From positions 310,001-374,000 of IMG/VR virus record IMGVR_UViG_3300043399_000877: 64,000 nt of DNA, one strand, 5' to 3'. This document shows, piece after piece, positions 1-9,274 of this stretch. A program made the translations under genes and the position numbers. The DNA is from a virus. Positions within the stretch are counted from its first letter, which is position 1; each line of letters begins with the position of its first letter. Under the pieces are notes generated by a model. It saw only the letters and a program-made list of their open reading frames with translations, was not told the origin of the DNA and searched no databases.

Positions 1-566
1 TACCATTTCTTACAACTCCAAAATCTGGCTTTATGGCGTGGTCCCGGATTATCGCAATTGTGTCTTGCTCTAAAACTCCGGCGTCTCGCCGGGTTGGACT
101 TTTTAATTCTCATGTTTGGATCACCAAAGTTAACCTTTACAACATTGCCACCGGGTTTCCGCACATACACTTTGAATTTTTTTACGTCGCCACGCATGGG
201 TTTACCTAACGGGACTGAGCGACCTTGGTATTCTGCCTCGTCGAGAGTTTCATCTTCATTAAACCACATTACACCGTATTCGGCAAAAAAGTCGTCACCC
301 TCGTATGTTTCTTCTTCGATATCTTCATCCATGTCTGTACTAAATTCAATATCAAAGTCATTAAATCCGCTATCAAAAAGGTAAGTGCTTAGTTTGTTTG
401 CATACTCGTCGCTTTCGGTTTCGCTTAATGCTCTTGGTAACGGAATATAAAAACACTGGGCTCCTTGATCAGTTTCAAATAGTTGACTTTCCGGAAATAT
501 AGAACTGTCTATATTCTCAGTCAGTGTATCTTTTTTCTCAAATATAACTCTTACAAAATGTTCCAT
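1..566 (-). CDS. Conserved phage protein with basic C-terminal tail (partial at left edge)
   Basis: Open frame of at least 188 codons from an ATG at 566 that runs off the left edge; the last two visible bases (TA) may begin its stop. The middle is acidic (many D and E at about residues 60-110). The last 40 residues are strongly basic, with SNPARRRSFRARHNC followed by a segment ending WSCKKW; two or three cysteines there could bind metal. I associate this basic tail with conserved proteins of marine T4-like phages, but its function is not established to my knowledge. A virion or core role is possible from its place beside tail-fibre genes. Existence of the gene is well supported; function is unknown. 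Confidence 0.75.
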   Translation of the reverse strand, partial: MEHFVRVIFEKKDTLTENIDSSIFPESQLFETDQGAQCFYIPLPRALSETESDEYANKLSTYLFDSGFNDFDIEFSTDMDEDIEEETYEGDDFFAEYGVMWFNEDETLDEAEYQGRSVPLGKPMRGDVKKFKVYVRKPGGNVVKVNFGDPNMRIKKSNPARRRSFRARHNCDNPGPRHKARFWSCKKW

Positions 567-584
567 GTCAAGCCTTTTCGTTAT

Positions 585-1250
585 TTACCAGGTGTCGCCA
601 GACCAAGCAACTCTTTTCCATATGTCAGCCACACCGTCAACATAATCCGCAGTGCAATAATAAAAATATGACGAGTCAAATGCTATTGTTCCAACCTTAT
701 CGTTAACACTACCCTTACTCGTAACCGGAGCAGGCGAGATACGAACCGATCCTCCGTTTGGAAACAACATGGACCCGTCTGCAGAAAACTGCCAGGTATT
801 CCCATTCGCTGCAATATTCACCGGGGGGTTTGAACCGCTTAAAACCCTAAAATGACTTGTTTCTCCACCTAGGAAGAGATCGGCTATGCTGTTATCTTGA
901 GAACCGCCTGCGCGAATATGTATGTGGTTCGGGAAAGTAGGTTCTATTATTATGTATTGATCTGTATTATTATTGTTGTATAGTTCGGAGTCTGGAACTA
1001 GTCGTATGGTATCTAGACCAGATTGATCAGCACTGTTAGCATTGCTTCCGTATAAAATCCCCGGACCTAACACTTTGCTTTTAACATGAGTCCTCAGTCC
1101 ATCAAACATAAGCATAACCAGCTTATTTGGATTAGCATTAGTGTCTATAAAAAACCCAACTTCTCCAAACGGTCTTACTTCGTCTGTAGCGTTTGCATTA
1201 GCGTCATTTCCGTCTATTTGGCTTACGTTAATTCTTCTTATGGTGGTCAT
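585..1250 (-). CDS. Tail fibre or baseplate-associated structural protein
   Basis: 221 aa, ATG start preceded by a GGAGTTAAAT-type ribosome site. It is rich in N, G, S and T, as fibre proteins are. The C-terminus (IAFDSSYFYYCTADYVDG, then WKRVAWSGDTW) is a motif I recognise from virion proteins of T4-like marine phages, often after a WxFSADGxxxFPNGG segment, which is also present at about residues 150-165. It lies directly downstream of the large fibre gene, 13 bp apart, so the two are probably co-expressed and act at the tail tip. Receptor contact is an inference. Confidence 0.75.
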   Translation of the reverse strand: MTTIRRINVSQIDGNDANANATDEVRPFGEVGFFIDTNANPNKLVMLMFDGLRTHVKSKVLGPGILYGSNANSADQSGLDTIRLVPDSELYNNNNTDQYIIIEPTFPNHIHIRAGGSQDNSIADLFLGGETSHFRVLSGSNPPVNIAANGNTWQFSADGSMLFPNGGSVRISPAPVTSKGSVNDKVGTIAFDSSYFYYCTADYVDGVADIWKRVAWSGDTW

Positions 1251-1262
1251 ATTTAACTCCTA

Positions 1263-3479
1263 TTAATCCCAGAACTCTGAACCGTAGAAAACTTTAGCAG
1301 TCCAGTGAACTTTGAGAGTTTTTGCTTCCCCGTCAATCCTACGATAACTGATAGTGCCTTCGTTTTGAACTAACCACAAATCGTCATTTTCTGCGTCAGT
1401 GCTACCACTGCTTACTTCGGTGTGACTTATATGTTCTTCACCACTGTCGTCTACAATGTGTATGGTTCCAATCCATGTTGCCTCTCCAGAATACGCATGG
1501 TAGTCTATGACTGCTCCTCTAAAATCAGCAGCCCCACCCGGTAGGTCAGCTTTATTCCACCATACTACCGGTTCTGCTCCGGTGCTTACTCTATAATAAA
1601 TAGGATCGTTTGTATTAATCGTAACCGAACGATCTCCCACGAGATATATTTGTAACCAGTTATTGGTGCTGGACCCTACCACTCTGGCTGGGTACCAGGT
1701 GATGTCATCCAAACTTATTTCAAGTTCAAAATTTGTTGGACCATCATACAAGTTATATAAATCTTGATCCCATATCAAATAGATGTAATAATCAAATCTG
1801 CTATCAAAACTAGCGCCTTGTACAACCGGTTGCGTTATTCTTTCTGTTACTGAAATAGTTTTATTACCAGATACCTCTTCAATTCTTCGGTTACCACTGG
1901 CTGTAGATTTTACTCTTCCGATTCCGGTAGCTGTTTTGAGTACTGTACCATCCGAAAATTTAACTCCCTCGTTGACTTTTGTAATGTCAATTTCTCTGCG
2001 AATGTAACTGAATCCGCCACCGTTACCGCCCTGAGTCCAACTAGTCCATTCTACCGCATAGTATTTTCCAGTATCCGGTACATACATAATAGATTTAGAA
2101 CCGGGAACCCTGTTTCCTAGGTTACCGTTGTAAGCAGCATAAAATGGCAAGTAGGTTCTTGTCGTAATGTTGGAAAGATCGTCGTACCCGTCTATGTTCC
2201 ACAGAGTGCCTGCAGGGCTAGTTTCTTCGTTGTATCCCTGCTCTCTGTACGGGTTATAGATGCTGTTGTTATTACCACGGGTAATCCCTACGCCAGCGCC
2301 AGCGCCGTCGTCTTCTACAATAACATCAACTTCGTTACCGTAGTCGGTTTTTTGAAAATAATTAAGATCAGTTATTTCAGTTCGGGTGTAGGAATATCCA
2401 CCGTTATTACCGCCCCATTGGGTAAAATCAAACTTGTAATATTTGTCATTGATAGTATCATGCATTACAAGCTCAGAACCGATTATGTTATTGCCCACTT
2501 GGTTGTTTAAGGCTGACCGCCAGTTGCTGTAAGATCTGGTTTTTATGTCGCTTAAATCAGCCCAGCCATCTGAATTCCATGTTGTTCCCAATGGGCTAAC
2601 ATAAGAGCTGTTGTCGTATTCTGGTTCAGATGCGCTGTTATAAATTCCCTGTTGAATTCCGCGTGTTAAAATCAATCCGGGACCAATTTCATCAAAAACG
2701 TAGGGTCTATATTGAATACTTGCGTTAGTATACGTTCCTGGAGTATTTGATGCAACACCAACAAATGCAGCGTTGCTTATGGTTAATATCTCTCCGAGCT
2801 CACCCACAGTCTCGACAGTAAAGTCGACGCTGCTGTTATCGTTTGGTCCACCAATGTAATAACTCCAGATTCTATAACGTTGACCAGCAACGTAACCGTT
2901 ACCGGGCGAAGTTACGATAATAGAGTCTATTGTTGGGCCTTCACCGATAATTACAGTAAATTGGGCATTAAATCCCTGCCCTTCTGCGGTCACAGTAACC
3001 GGATTTCCCAGTGTAGGGGGCAGAGTGATAATAGGATTGTTTGTTAACTCTAAATATGGTTGAACTGGCCCGGCGCCACCGCCTCCCTGATTTAGTAATC
3101 CCTCTGTATCAGTTAGGTCTGATATGTCTGTTGGTATCTGATCAACAGTAGCATAGCCGGTCAAGTCAGGTTCTAATAATCCTTGACTGTCAGTTAGGTC
3201 TGATATGTCTGTTGGTATCTGATCAACAGTAGCATAGCCGGTCAAGTCGGTATCTAGCAGTCCCTGTGCATCAGTCAAATCTGATACGTCTGTTGGTATT
3301 TGAAGTTCGTCTATTCTAGTATTAACTTCAGTGTTGTAATTTTCAGCTAAATCAATCGCAGTTTCTGAAAGATCGTAAACCTCATCAAAATTTTCATTGA
3401 TTTTTACAAATGCCGAACGTATGCTTTCACCATCACCGGATTGATCGCCTGACCCTACATTGATTGTTTGTTTTGCCAT
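1263..3479 (-). CDS. Large tail fibre protein with repeated modules
   Basis: 738 aa. The ATG at 3479 is chosen over the in-frame TTG two codons upstream because TTGAGGATTTGAG gives a ribosome site at good spacing. N-terminus carries INVGSGDQSGDGESIRSAF followed by INENFDEVY, a block shared with the proteins at 23195 and 23876, so probably a common attachment domain. Residues about 65-145 hold three copies of a 27-residue repeat (SDLTDxxGLL, then LTGYATVDQIP). Further on, two related modules of about 85 residues (SPLGTTWNSDG and SPAGTLWNIDG, each ending with a GGxSYxRxEI segment) lie in tandem. The composition suggests a trimeric fibre at the tail. No enzyme motif is seen. Confidence 0.8.
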   Translation of the reverse strand: MAKQTINVGSGDQSGDGESIRSAFVKINENFDEVYDLSETAIDLAENYNTEVNTRIDELQIPTDVSDLTDAQGLLDTDLTGYATVDQIPTDISDLTDSQGLLEPDLTGYATVDQIPTDISDLTDTEGLLNQGGGGAGPVQPYLELTNNPIITLPPTLGNPVTVTAEGQGFNAQFTVIIGEGPTIDSIIVTSPGNGYVAGQRYRIWSYYIGGPNDNSSVDFTVETVGELGEILTISNAAFVGVASNTPGTYTNASIQYRPYVFDEIGPGLILTRGIQQGIYNSASEPEYDNSSYVSPLGTTWNSDGWADLSDIKTRSYSNWRSALNNQVGNNIIGSELVMHDTINDKYYKFDFTQWGGNNGGYSYTRTEITDLNYFQKTDYGNEVDVIVEDDGAGAGVGITRGNNNSIYNPYREQGYNEETSPAGTLWNIDGYDDLSNITTRTYLPFYAAYNGNLGNRVPGSKSIMYVPDTGKYYAVEWTSWTQGGNGGGFSYIRREIDITKVNEGVKFSDGTVLKTATGIGRVKSTASGNRRIEEVSGNKTISVTERITQPVVQGASFDSRFDYYIYLIWDQDLYNLYDGPTNFELEISLDDITWYPARVVGSSTNNWLQIYLVGDRSVTINTNDPIYYRVSTGAEPVVWWNKADLPGGAADFRGAVIDYHAYSGEATWIGTIHIVDDSGEEHISHTEVSSGSTDAENDDLWLVQNEGTISYRRIDGEAKTLKVHWTAKVFYGSEFWD
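3110..3248. repeat. Tandem DNA repeat inside the fibre gene, 81-bp unit
   Basis: A 58-bp stretch at 3110-3167 occurs again without change at 3191-3248, an offset of exactly 27 codons. A third, diverged copy follows toward 3300. The unchanged synonymous positions point to a recent duplication or gene conversion in the fibre stalk. Confidence 0.85.
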
Positions 3480-3489
3480 TCTCAAATCC

Positions 3490-3894
3490 TCAATTCATTA
3501 AAATAATACTGTTTACGGTTCCAGCAGTCCAGTTATCAATTTTAGCTCGCAGCCATACATAATTTCCAGCAAAATTGTAACCAAAAACTCCAGTAGTTGA
3601 AGTGGCAAAATTTAAACTAGTTCTTTGAAAACGTGTTACCAAACCAGTGGTGTCCATAGTGTATTCATATTCTTGATTAAATGGTACATCGAACCAGTCG
3701 TTAACGCCAGGAGCAGATTCCAGTGACGCTTGTAATCTCACTTGTCCAACAAAGTTTTCAATGTTAACTTGTAATGAATACAGGCGATTCGTGGATCCGT
3801 AATAGCCGGATCCACGATATTGACCTCCGGTCAATTGCTGGGCACCTGTGCCCGTGTGTGGTTTCAAAGATAAAATAGTAGTACTGTTTGCCAT
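3490..3894 (-). CDS. Small virion structural protein
   Basis: 134 aa from the ATG at 3894. The frame extends a few codons upstream to a TTG, but the ATG follows a GATAAATA late box by 5 nt and sits just after the previous stop. The sequence reads as a beta-rich domain (SLQVNIENFVGQVRLQASLE, WVRLRAKIDNWTAGTV-type ending, finishing SIILMN) like small head or tail decoration proteins of T4-like phages. No catalytic motif is visible. Function by analogy and position only. Confidence 0.6.
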   Translation of the reverse strand: MANSTTILSLKPHTGTGAQQLTGGQYRGSGYYGSTNRLYSLQVNIENFVGQVRLQASLESAPGVNDWFDVPFNQEYEYTMDTTGLVTRFQRTSLNFATSTTGVFGYNFAGNYVWLRAKIDNWTAGTVNSIILMN

Positions 3895-3898
3895 ACTA

Positions 3899-4588
3899 CT
3901 ATTTATCAATATCGTTTATATAGACAATTTTTTCAATTTTGCCAATTCCGCTTCCAATGATCATTTCTATAATTGAAAGGCAACTGGTGTTTTTTATATA
4001 AAAATAATTACCACCAACGTAATAATCATTTTCTAAATTGCGTAAAACAACTGAGCCAGCTTTTGCTTTGTCTGGATTATTTTTGATCCAAGTTGCTAGG
4101 GCAGTTTTATGAACAGCAGACGAGCCGTACTTTAATGTTACTTTGTATTCGTATGCTGATGGTTTTTTGGAAACAATTGTGTTTATATTTCCAGACAGGA
4201 ATGTTTCTGATCCCGGTACCGGCGCCCATAATACACAAGGGGTATCAATACTGGTGTCTTTTGCAATCTGATCTAGTAAACTTAGATTGTTTGTATAAAT
4301 TATCAGACTATACATCTCACAGCGCACTTTAAACTCAGATTGCTTTCCCTTGAGATTTTCGATTATTTTATCGCAGTCCTCAATTTGAGATCGGTAGGCA
4401 GTTTTGAACCTTCCTACTTTTATAGTGTCGTTATTGCCCATAACTAATTTCAAACTGTTAAGAGCACCGGCGGTCACACCCCGGGTGGGGTGTGACCTCA
4501 TTACATGCGACAGTGGCGTTCGTATGTGGAGTTTGTACAAGTATTGGCTATAGAAAAGCTTTTCTGAGTTAAGCGTTTTCGACAACAT
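3899..4588 (-). CDS. Hypothetical protein
   Basis: 229 aa if started at ATG 4588; a GTG four codons upstream is the alternative. The frame overlaps the end of clpA by about 20 nt, so translation is probably coupled. Contains IEDCDKIIENLKGKQSEFKV and a region VTLKYGSSAVHKTALATWI resembling an alpha/beta fold. No known motif is recognised. It lies between clpA and the fibre genes. Confidence 0.6.
   Translation of the reverse strand: MLSKTLNSEKLFYSQYLYKLHIRTPLSHVMRSHPTRGVTAGALNSLKLVMGNNDTIKVGRFKTAYRSQIEDCDKIIENLKGKQSEFKVRCEMYSLIIYTNNLSLLDQIAKDTSIDTPCVLWAPVPGSETFLSGNINTIVSKKPSAYEYKVTLKYGSSAVHKTALATWIKNNPDKAKAGSVVLRNLENDYYVGGNYFYIKNTSCLSIIEMIIGSGIGKIEKIVYINDIDK
3900..3907 (-). promoter_or_regulatory. 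T4-type late promoter box GATAAATA
   Basis: GATAAATA on the minus strand, 5 nt before the ATG at 3894. It overlaps the last codons of the upstream gene. It fits the phage-wide ATAAATA late box pattern. Confidence 0.5.
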
Positions 4589-6818
4589 TGTTTGACTCAC
4601 TAACTAACACAAGCTCTGTTCCCTGAACAGTAACTTTTACTGCGCCACCGTGACGCAACTTACCAAACAGTATCTCTCTAGACAGCGGCCGCTTGATCTC
4701 GTTGTCGATAACTCTTTGCAAAGGTCTCGCACCCATCTTACGATCAAATCCACGCTCTACAAGGTAATCCATAGCCGAATCGTCTATAGACATTGTGATA
4801 TTCTTGTCAGCGATTTGATCCTTGAGAGTCTTTAAGAATTTACCAACAATCTTGAGCATAGTAACCTTATCGAGTCTACCGAAAGTAACAACGCCATCTA
4901 GACGGTTTCTAAACTCTGGCGGGAAAAACTTCTTGAGATCGGCATCGCTGTATTGTTTTTCCATAGAGTCCCCAAACCCAATCGCGTTCTTTTCCGAGTC
5001 TGCTGCACCGAGGTTGGTAGTAAGAATTAAGATACAGTTTCTTGCATCCGCTTCCTTACCGTTGCTGCCAGTAATGCGGCCATTGTCCATGATCTGCAAC
5101 AAGACACTGCTTACATCAGGGTGGGCCTTTTCAATCTCGTCAAGCAGTAGTACACAATTGGGGTTTTCCTGAAGGCGAGTAATAAGTTGGCCAGCGTTAT
5201 CTTCAAACCCAACATAGCCAGGAGGGCTACCGATAAGTTTACTAATACTGTGCTTTTCTTGATACTCACTCATGTCGAACCGTACAAGTTTAACACCGAG
5301 ATTTGATGCAAGTTGTTTTGCAAGTTCAGTTTTACCAACGCCAGTTGGGCCCATAAACACAAAGCTACCAACCGGGCGGTTATCTGCTTTAAGACCGGCT
5401 TGTGCAACCAGGATCTTGTCAACAATTTGCTCAATTGCAGTTTCTTGCCCGTATACGTTGCCTTTGAGGTTGCGCTCAAGGTTTACAAGATTTTCAGTTT
5501 CTTGTTCCTTAATCTGTGCTTCAGGAACTTTGATCATTTTTGCAAGCTCATTTTGCACGTTTTCAACATCAACAATGCGGTTTGCTGTCTGATTCTGTAC
5601 CTTGAATCTTGAACACGCGATGTCGATTAAGTCAATGGCTTTGTCCGGCAGCTTTTTGTCAGTCTGATATTTTACACTCAGCTTGACGGCAGCGTCGATG
5701 GCCGAATCAGTAATATCAACATCGTGATACTCCTCATAATACTTTCTCAGTCCTTTGAGGATTTCCACAGTTGTCTCTGCGGTTGGCTCATCTACGGTTA
5801 CTCTTTGGAAACGACGCATCAATGCTCGGTCCTTTTCAAAGTGCTTGCGATACTCGTCCCACGTGGTGCTTGCAATAACTTTGATGTTGCCCTTGCTCAG
5901 TGCAGGCTTAAGCATGTTTGCGAGGTCATTTGCGCTATTGCTGCTGCCTGCGCCAGCACCGCTGATCATATGGGCTTCATCAATAAACATGATGGTCTTG
6001 CCCTTGCTGCGAAGTGCCTGCAGAACCAATTTGAAGCGTTCTTCAAAGTCACCACGATACTTGCTGCCAGCTAACATGCTGCCAATATCCAGGGTATAAA
6101 CACTATACTCTTTCAAGAAATCTGGAACGTCGCCGTTAACGATGCGATATGCAAGACCTTCTGCGATAGCAGTTTTACCAACACCCGGATCACCAACAAG
6201 AATTGCGTTGCTTTTGTTTCGGCGACCTAGCGTTAAAGCAAGTTGCTCGATTTCTTCTTCGCGCCCGATAACCGGGTCAATCTTACCGCGCTTAACGTCT
6301 TCGTTCAAGTTAGCAGTAAACATCTTGAGTGCTTTGTTGGCATTTCCGAGGTTTTCTGGTTGTTCCTCTTCAACACCGGCAGCACTGTATTCGCTATTGA
6401 TGTAGTCAACAAAGTTTTCTTTATTGACACCGGCCTGTTCCAGCGCAAAACATGCATAACTGCGCTTTTCACTCAGCATGCTCAAAAATACATCTGGAAT
6501 CTCAATAACGGTCTTACCACTAAACAGGATTTGTGCAAATGCGCGATTCAACACCCGCTCGACAGTTTGTGTCTTTTTGGGCTTGTACTTTTGCATGTCA
6601 GTTTTGATGTCATCAAGTTTAGTTTTGAGATAGTTCTCAATATTTTTCTTGATGAGTTCAACATCGACTCCGTAAGTCTTAAGCATGCCTTCGAAGTTTA
6701 CTTCGCAGAGCATAGCATAGAGAAGGTGCTCTAGTGTGACGTATTCGTGTTCGAGTTTCTTAGCATCGTTAACTGCCTTATCAAAGACAAGTTGTAACTC
6801 TTTGCTGGGTTCTACCAT
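4569..6818 (-). CDS. clpA: ClpA-type AAA+ unfoldase
   Basis: 749 aa from ATG 6818, chosen because AGAAGGAA lies just upstream; the longer frame would run into the deformylase gene. It has a Clp N-domain repeat (residues 1-140), a first AAA+ module with GDPGVGKT at 209-216 and FIDEAH at about 278-283, a second with GPTGVGKT at 490-497 and LLLDEIEKAH near 557, and a C-terminal D2 small domain (KMGARPLQR). The loop NAIGFGD (residues 611-617) lies where bacterial ClpA has its IGL tripeptide for docking on ClpP, so the phage protein may feed substrates to host ClpP. ClpB-type middle coiled coil is absent. It starts 1 nt after the deformylase stop, so the pair is translationally coupled. Confidence 0.95.
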   Translation of the reverse strand: MVEPSKELQLVFDKAVNDAKKLEHEYVTLEHLLYAMLCEVNFEGMLKTYGVDVELIKKNIENYLKTKLDDIKTDMQKYKPKKTQTVERVLNRAFAQILFSGKTVIEIPDVFLSMLSEKRSYACFALEQAGVNKENFVDYINSEYSAAGVEEEQPENLGNANKALKMFTANLNEDVKRGKIDPVIGREEEIEQLALTLGRRNKSNAILVGDPGVGKTAIAEGLAYRIVNGDVPDFLKEYSVYTLDIGSMLAGSKYRGDFEERFKLVLQALRSKGKTIMFIDEAHMISGAGAGSSNSANDLANMLKPALSKGNIKVIASTTWDEYRKHFEKDRALMRRFQRVTVDEPTAETTVEILKGLRKYYEEYHDVDITDSAIDAAVKLSVKYQTDKKLPDKAIDLIDIACSRFKVQNQTANRIVDVENVQNELAKMIKVPEAQIKEQETENLVNLERNLKGNVYGQETAIEQIVDKILVAQAGLKADNRPVGSFVFMGPTGVGKTELAKQLASNLGVKLVRFDMSEYQEKHSISKLIGSPPGYVGFEDNAGQLITRLQENPNCVLLLDEIEKAHPDVSSVLLQIMDNGRITGSNGKEADARNCILILTTNLGAADSEKNAIGFGDSMEKQYSDADLKKFFPPEFRNRLDGVVTFGRLDKVTMLKIVGKFLKTLKDQIADKNITMSIDDSAMDYLVERGFDRKMGARPLQRVIDNEIKRPLSREILFGKLRHGGAVKVTVQGTELVLVSESNNVVENA

Positions 6819-6819
6819 T

Positions 6820-7344
6820 TTATTTCCTTCTTTTGTTTTTTTCAAGCTTCTTCAGAGCCATCTGTCGTTTTATTCTAGATACCCTGTCTGTAAACAATAC
6901 ACCACTTAGATGATCATATTCATGCAAAAACACCCTCGCGTCTATGTCTTCATACGTTTGCCCTACGTGTATAACACTTTTCCCGTCAGGTGTCAAAGTG
7001 TCAAACTCAACTAAAATCTTTTTAGGTCGAGTTACCTGCAAGTATATATTTGGAAAACTCAGGCAACCTTCTACTTGAGTCTCTAATTCTTCCGATATTG
7101 CGCTGATTGACGGATTAATAACGGTTACGGCTCCATTAATTGACATTATTTGTTTGTTAATAACCGGCTTCATCACAAATATTTGAGCATCCAAACCCAC
7201 TTGATTGGCTGACAAGCCAAGGCCGCCGTTGCTGTTCATGACGGTGGCCATTTGTAATGAAACGGTCGGAGCATCGTATTTGTCGTAATCAAATTTAACT
7301 ACTGGGGTTTCTAAAATTTTATCGGGGGCTATTATTAATTGCAT
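6820..7344 (-). CDS. def: Peptide deformylase
   Basis: 174 aa. Removes the N-formyl group from new proteins using a metal. All three family motifs are present: GLGLSANQ (41-48, motif I, with Ser for the usual Ala), EGCLS (92-96, metal-binding Cys) and HEYDH (141-145, two metal-binding His and the catalytic Glu). Length is normal for a bacterial enzyme and longer at the C-terminus than the short cyanophage type. It overlaps dnaJ by 26 nt and its last codons carry the ribosome site for clpA, forming a protein-maturation operon. Confidence 0.95.
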   Translation of the reverse strand: MQLIIAPDKILETPVVKFDYDKYDAPTVSLQMATVMNSNGGLGLSANQVGLDAQIFVMKPVINKQIMSINGAVTVINPSISAISEELETQVEGCLSFPNIYLQVTRPKKILVEFDTLTPDGKSVIHVGQTYEDIDARVFLHEYDHLSGVLFTDRVSRIKRQMALKKLEKNKRRK

Positions 7345-8146
7345 CTCTTAACTCTTTTATTTTTTCTATAATCTCTTGATCGTTAACTGGCCGTAGTGTT
7401 CCTTTTAAGTGAACATACAAATTACCAACTACCCCAGACCTCACATCTGGCAAACCATGGCCACTTATACTCAAGGTTGTGCCAGGCTGTGTCCCTGCTT
7501 TAATATTAACGCGAGCAGCGCGGCCTGTCAAGTCCTCTATAATCAACTCTGTGCCGCACATTAAATCAAAAACATCCACATTGCATTTTAAAGAAATATT
7601 GTTGTTGTCTCTAGAAAACTTAGGGTGCGGTAATACTCTAATCAATATTAATAAATCGCCACGATTAAAGTTTTTTATACTATCATCACCAAGACCAACA
7701 ACCTTAACAGTCTCGCCATCTCGTACTCCTGGCGGAATTTTAACTGTGGCTGTTTCCAATCTCGAACTTGGCAAATGATAACTGGCTACTATTTCTTTCC
7801 CCACGGCAACATCTTCTAATGTAAGATTTACTGAAATACGAACATCCTTGTTTTTTTTAATCACACGATGCATGTTTCTCCCAAACATTTGATTAAAAAT
7901 GTCTTGGATATCATTAACATCAAAGTCACCGGATCTAAATTGAAAGTTGTTTTCAACCGGTGGATTATCGTATTCTTGTCTTTTTGCAGGATCCCCTAAC
8001 ACATCATATGCAGCAGTTATTTCGGTAAACTTCGTATGGTCACCGCCACGGTCCGGGTGATGTTGCATGACTAGCTTTTTGTATGCTCGTTTGATTTCTT
8101 CTTGGGTAGCGTTTTTTGGTACGCCCAGTGTATCATAATGGTTCAT
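7319..8146 (-). CDS. dnaJ: DnaJ/CbpA-type co-chaperone
   Basis: 275 aa. J-domain at residues 2-60 with the DnaK-activating HPD at 30-32, a short linker, then two C-terminal beta domains (VNLTLEDVAVG, KIPPGVRDGETVKVVGLGDD, INIKAGTQPGTTLSISGHGLP type segments). The CxxCxGxG zinc repeats of full DnaJ are absent, so it is of the CbpA class. Probably targets host DnaK to phage proteins. It is the first gene of the dnaJ-def-clpA run and starts 4 nt after a box ATATATA that resembles the late promoter. Confidence 0.95.
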   Translation of the reverse strand: MNHYDTLGVPKNATQEEIKRAYKKLVMQHHPDRGGDHTKFTEITAAYDVLGDPAKRQEYDNPPVENNFQFRSGDFDVNDIQDIFNQMFGRNMHRVIKKNKDVRISVNLTLEDVAVGKEIVASYHLPSSRLETATVKIPPGVRDGETVKVVGLGDDSIKNFNRGDLLILIRVLPHPKFSRDNNNISLKCNVDVFDLMCGTELIIEDLTGRAARVNIKAGTQPGTTLSISGHGLPDVRSGVVGNLYVHLKGTLRPVNDQEIIEKIKELRDAINNSPR

Positions 8147-8180
8147 GCAGTATATATCTGCGGCAGTTTAGTTACGTGAT

Positions 8181-8525
8181 TTATATTGAATAATCTTTAC
8201 TTTCAAGTTTTTCTCTAGTACGACCATATGCCGTAATACCTAACACTGCGCCCATTGCCAAGTGAAAAAATCCACCACTTTTTAATGTTATAGGATCCCA
8301 GGCGATGGTTATGAGAGTTCCTTGGTATACTTGTAAGCTAGACCAAAATATTGGAAATACAATAAAGTCAAATAGTATTACCAACATGTAGACCCATGCC
8401 ATCATAGGTCTCCATGTTGTATTAATAAAATTGCGGTTGGTGTTAGAAAGTATAGGCACCATAGCCTTTAACTTTTCTTTTTCACTGTCTCCAGCTTCTG
8501 TGTCGTTGTATGTTTCGTTTTCCAT
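8181..8525 (-). CDS. Holin, 3-TM family
   Basis: 114 aa with a polar N-terminus, a hydrophobic segment at about residues 42-65 (WRPMMAWVYMLVILFDFIVF), a second at 67-78, and a third, weaker one at 88-102 (GGFFHLAMGAVLGITAYGR). The RPMMAW start of the first helix and the GxxAYGR ending match the GTA-type 3-TM holin family. It should permeabilise the inner membrane at lysis. No endolysin is seen next to it in this window. Confidence 0.8.
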   Translation of the reverse strand: MENETYNDTEAGDSEKEKLKAMVPILSNTNRNFINTTWRPMMAWVYMLVILFDFIVFPIFWSSLQVYQGTLITIAWDPITLKSGGFFHLAMGAVLGITAYGRTREKLESKDYSI

Positions 8526-8560
8526 AGCATTTTCCGCCTGCTATGTATTTAAACCACTTC

Positions 8561-9274
8561 TTATATTCTTTTTAGTACAAGTAAATGATTTTTATTTTCG
8601 AAAACTAACTCTTTGCCGTATTTTGTGATGTTGTAATCACCAAAATATTTTGTTAAAAATATAACTTCACCGTAGTCATTTATGTTTATATTTTCAGTAA
8701 TAGCTGTCTGAATTTCCGCATATGGACCAAAATTTACAATTTCAAATTGAACAGGATCGGCCCATGCTTTTTTTACAGTAAGTGTATCGCCTTTTAAATT
8801 AATAGTTTCTAATGCGCTTTTATCAAAAAAGGTTTTAAAATTGTTAATACTTGACTCGTTGACTGAAGATGCATACTCATCTGCAGACTTTGGAACCATC
8901 TTATCTAAATTTTCTCTATCAAGAACATAGCTCTTGAAATTTTTATAATAGCGGAACTTGAAAGGATTTATATTTGATAGTTTCCCGATTCCGTCCATGA
9001 TGTTTAGTATGTTGTCTACAACATTAGAATCACGGTCTAATTCAATATAAACGCGGTGATCAGAACTGTCGTCGTTCACTGCGGCCATGTCGGCATCAAG
9101 AACGAATTTATAGCCTTTTTCTACGAAGCTAACTAGGTCTTCTGCGGGCGCTTTTCCTTGTATTGAAAAGCTCATGACCACTACATCCTTGTCGTCGCCC
9201 ATTTTGCTTTTGTATGCGTCGATTTCAAAAACACCATTGATTAACGACTCAAGATCTCCCGGACGTAAACTCAT
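8561..9274 (-). CDS. Conserved phage protein, possibly virion
   Basis: 237 aa, mixed alpha/beta with lysine- and asparagine-rich C-terminus (IFLTKYFGDYNITKYGKEL). It follows the gene at 9271 with a 4-nt ATGA overlap. I have the impression of similar proteins in T4-like cyanophage structural regions, but no motif lets me assign a function. Confidence 0.6.
   Translation of the reverse strand: MSLRPGDLESLINGVFEIDAYKSKMGDDKDVVVMSFSIQGKAPAEDLVSFVEKGYKFVLDADMAAVNDDSSDHRVYIELDRDSNVVDNILNIMDGIGKLSNINPFKFRYYKNFKSYVLDRENLDKMVPKSADEYASSVNESSINNFKTFFDKSALETINLKGDTLTVKKAWADPVQFEIVNFGPYAEIQTAITENININDYGEVIFLTKYFGDYNITKYGKELVFENKNHLLVLKRI

Noticed and set aside
3110-3248. Possible CRISPR-like repeats
   Set aside because: The two near-identical 58-bp copies lie in frame within a fibre gene at 27-codon spacing and encode a protein repeat; there are no spacers.
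5724-6405. Several plus-strand frames of 87-163 residues inside clpA
   Set aside because: They are antisense shadows of clpA with no ribosome sites or recognisable motifs; clpA is intact with full motifs.
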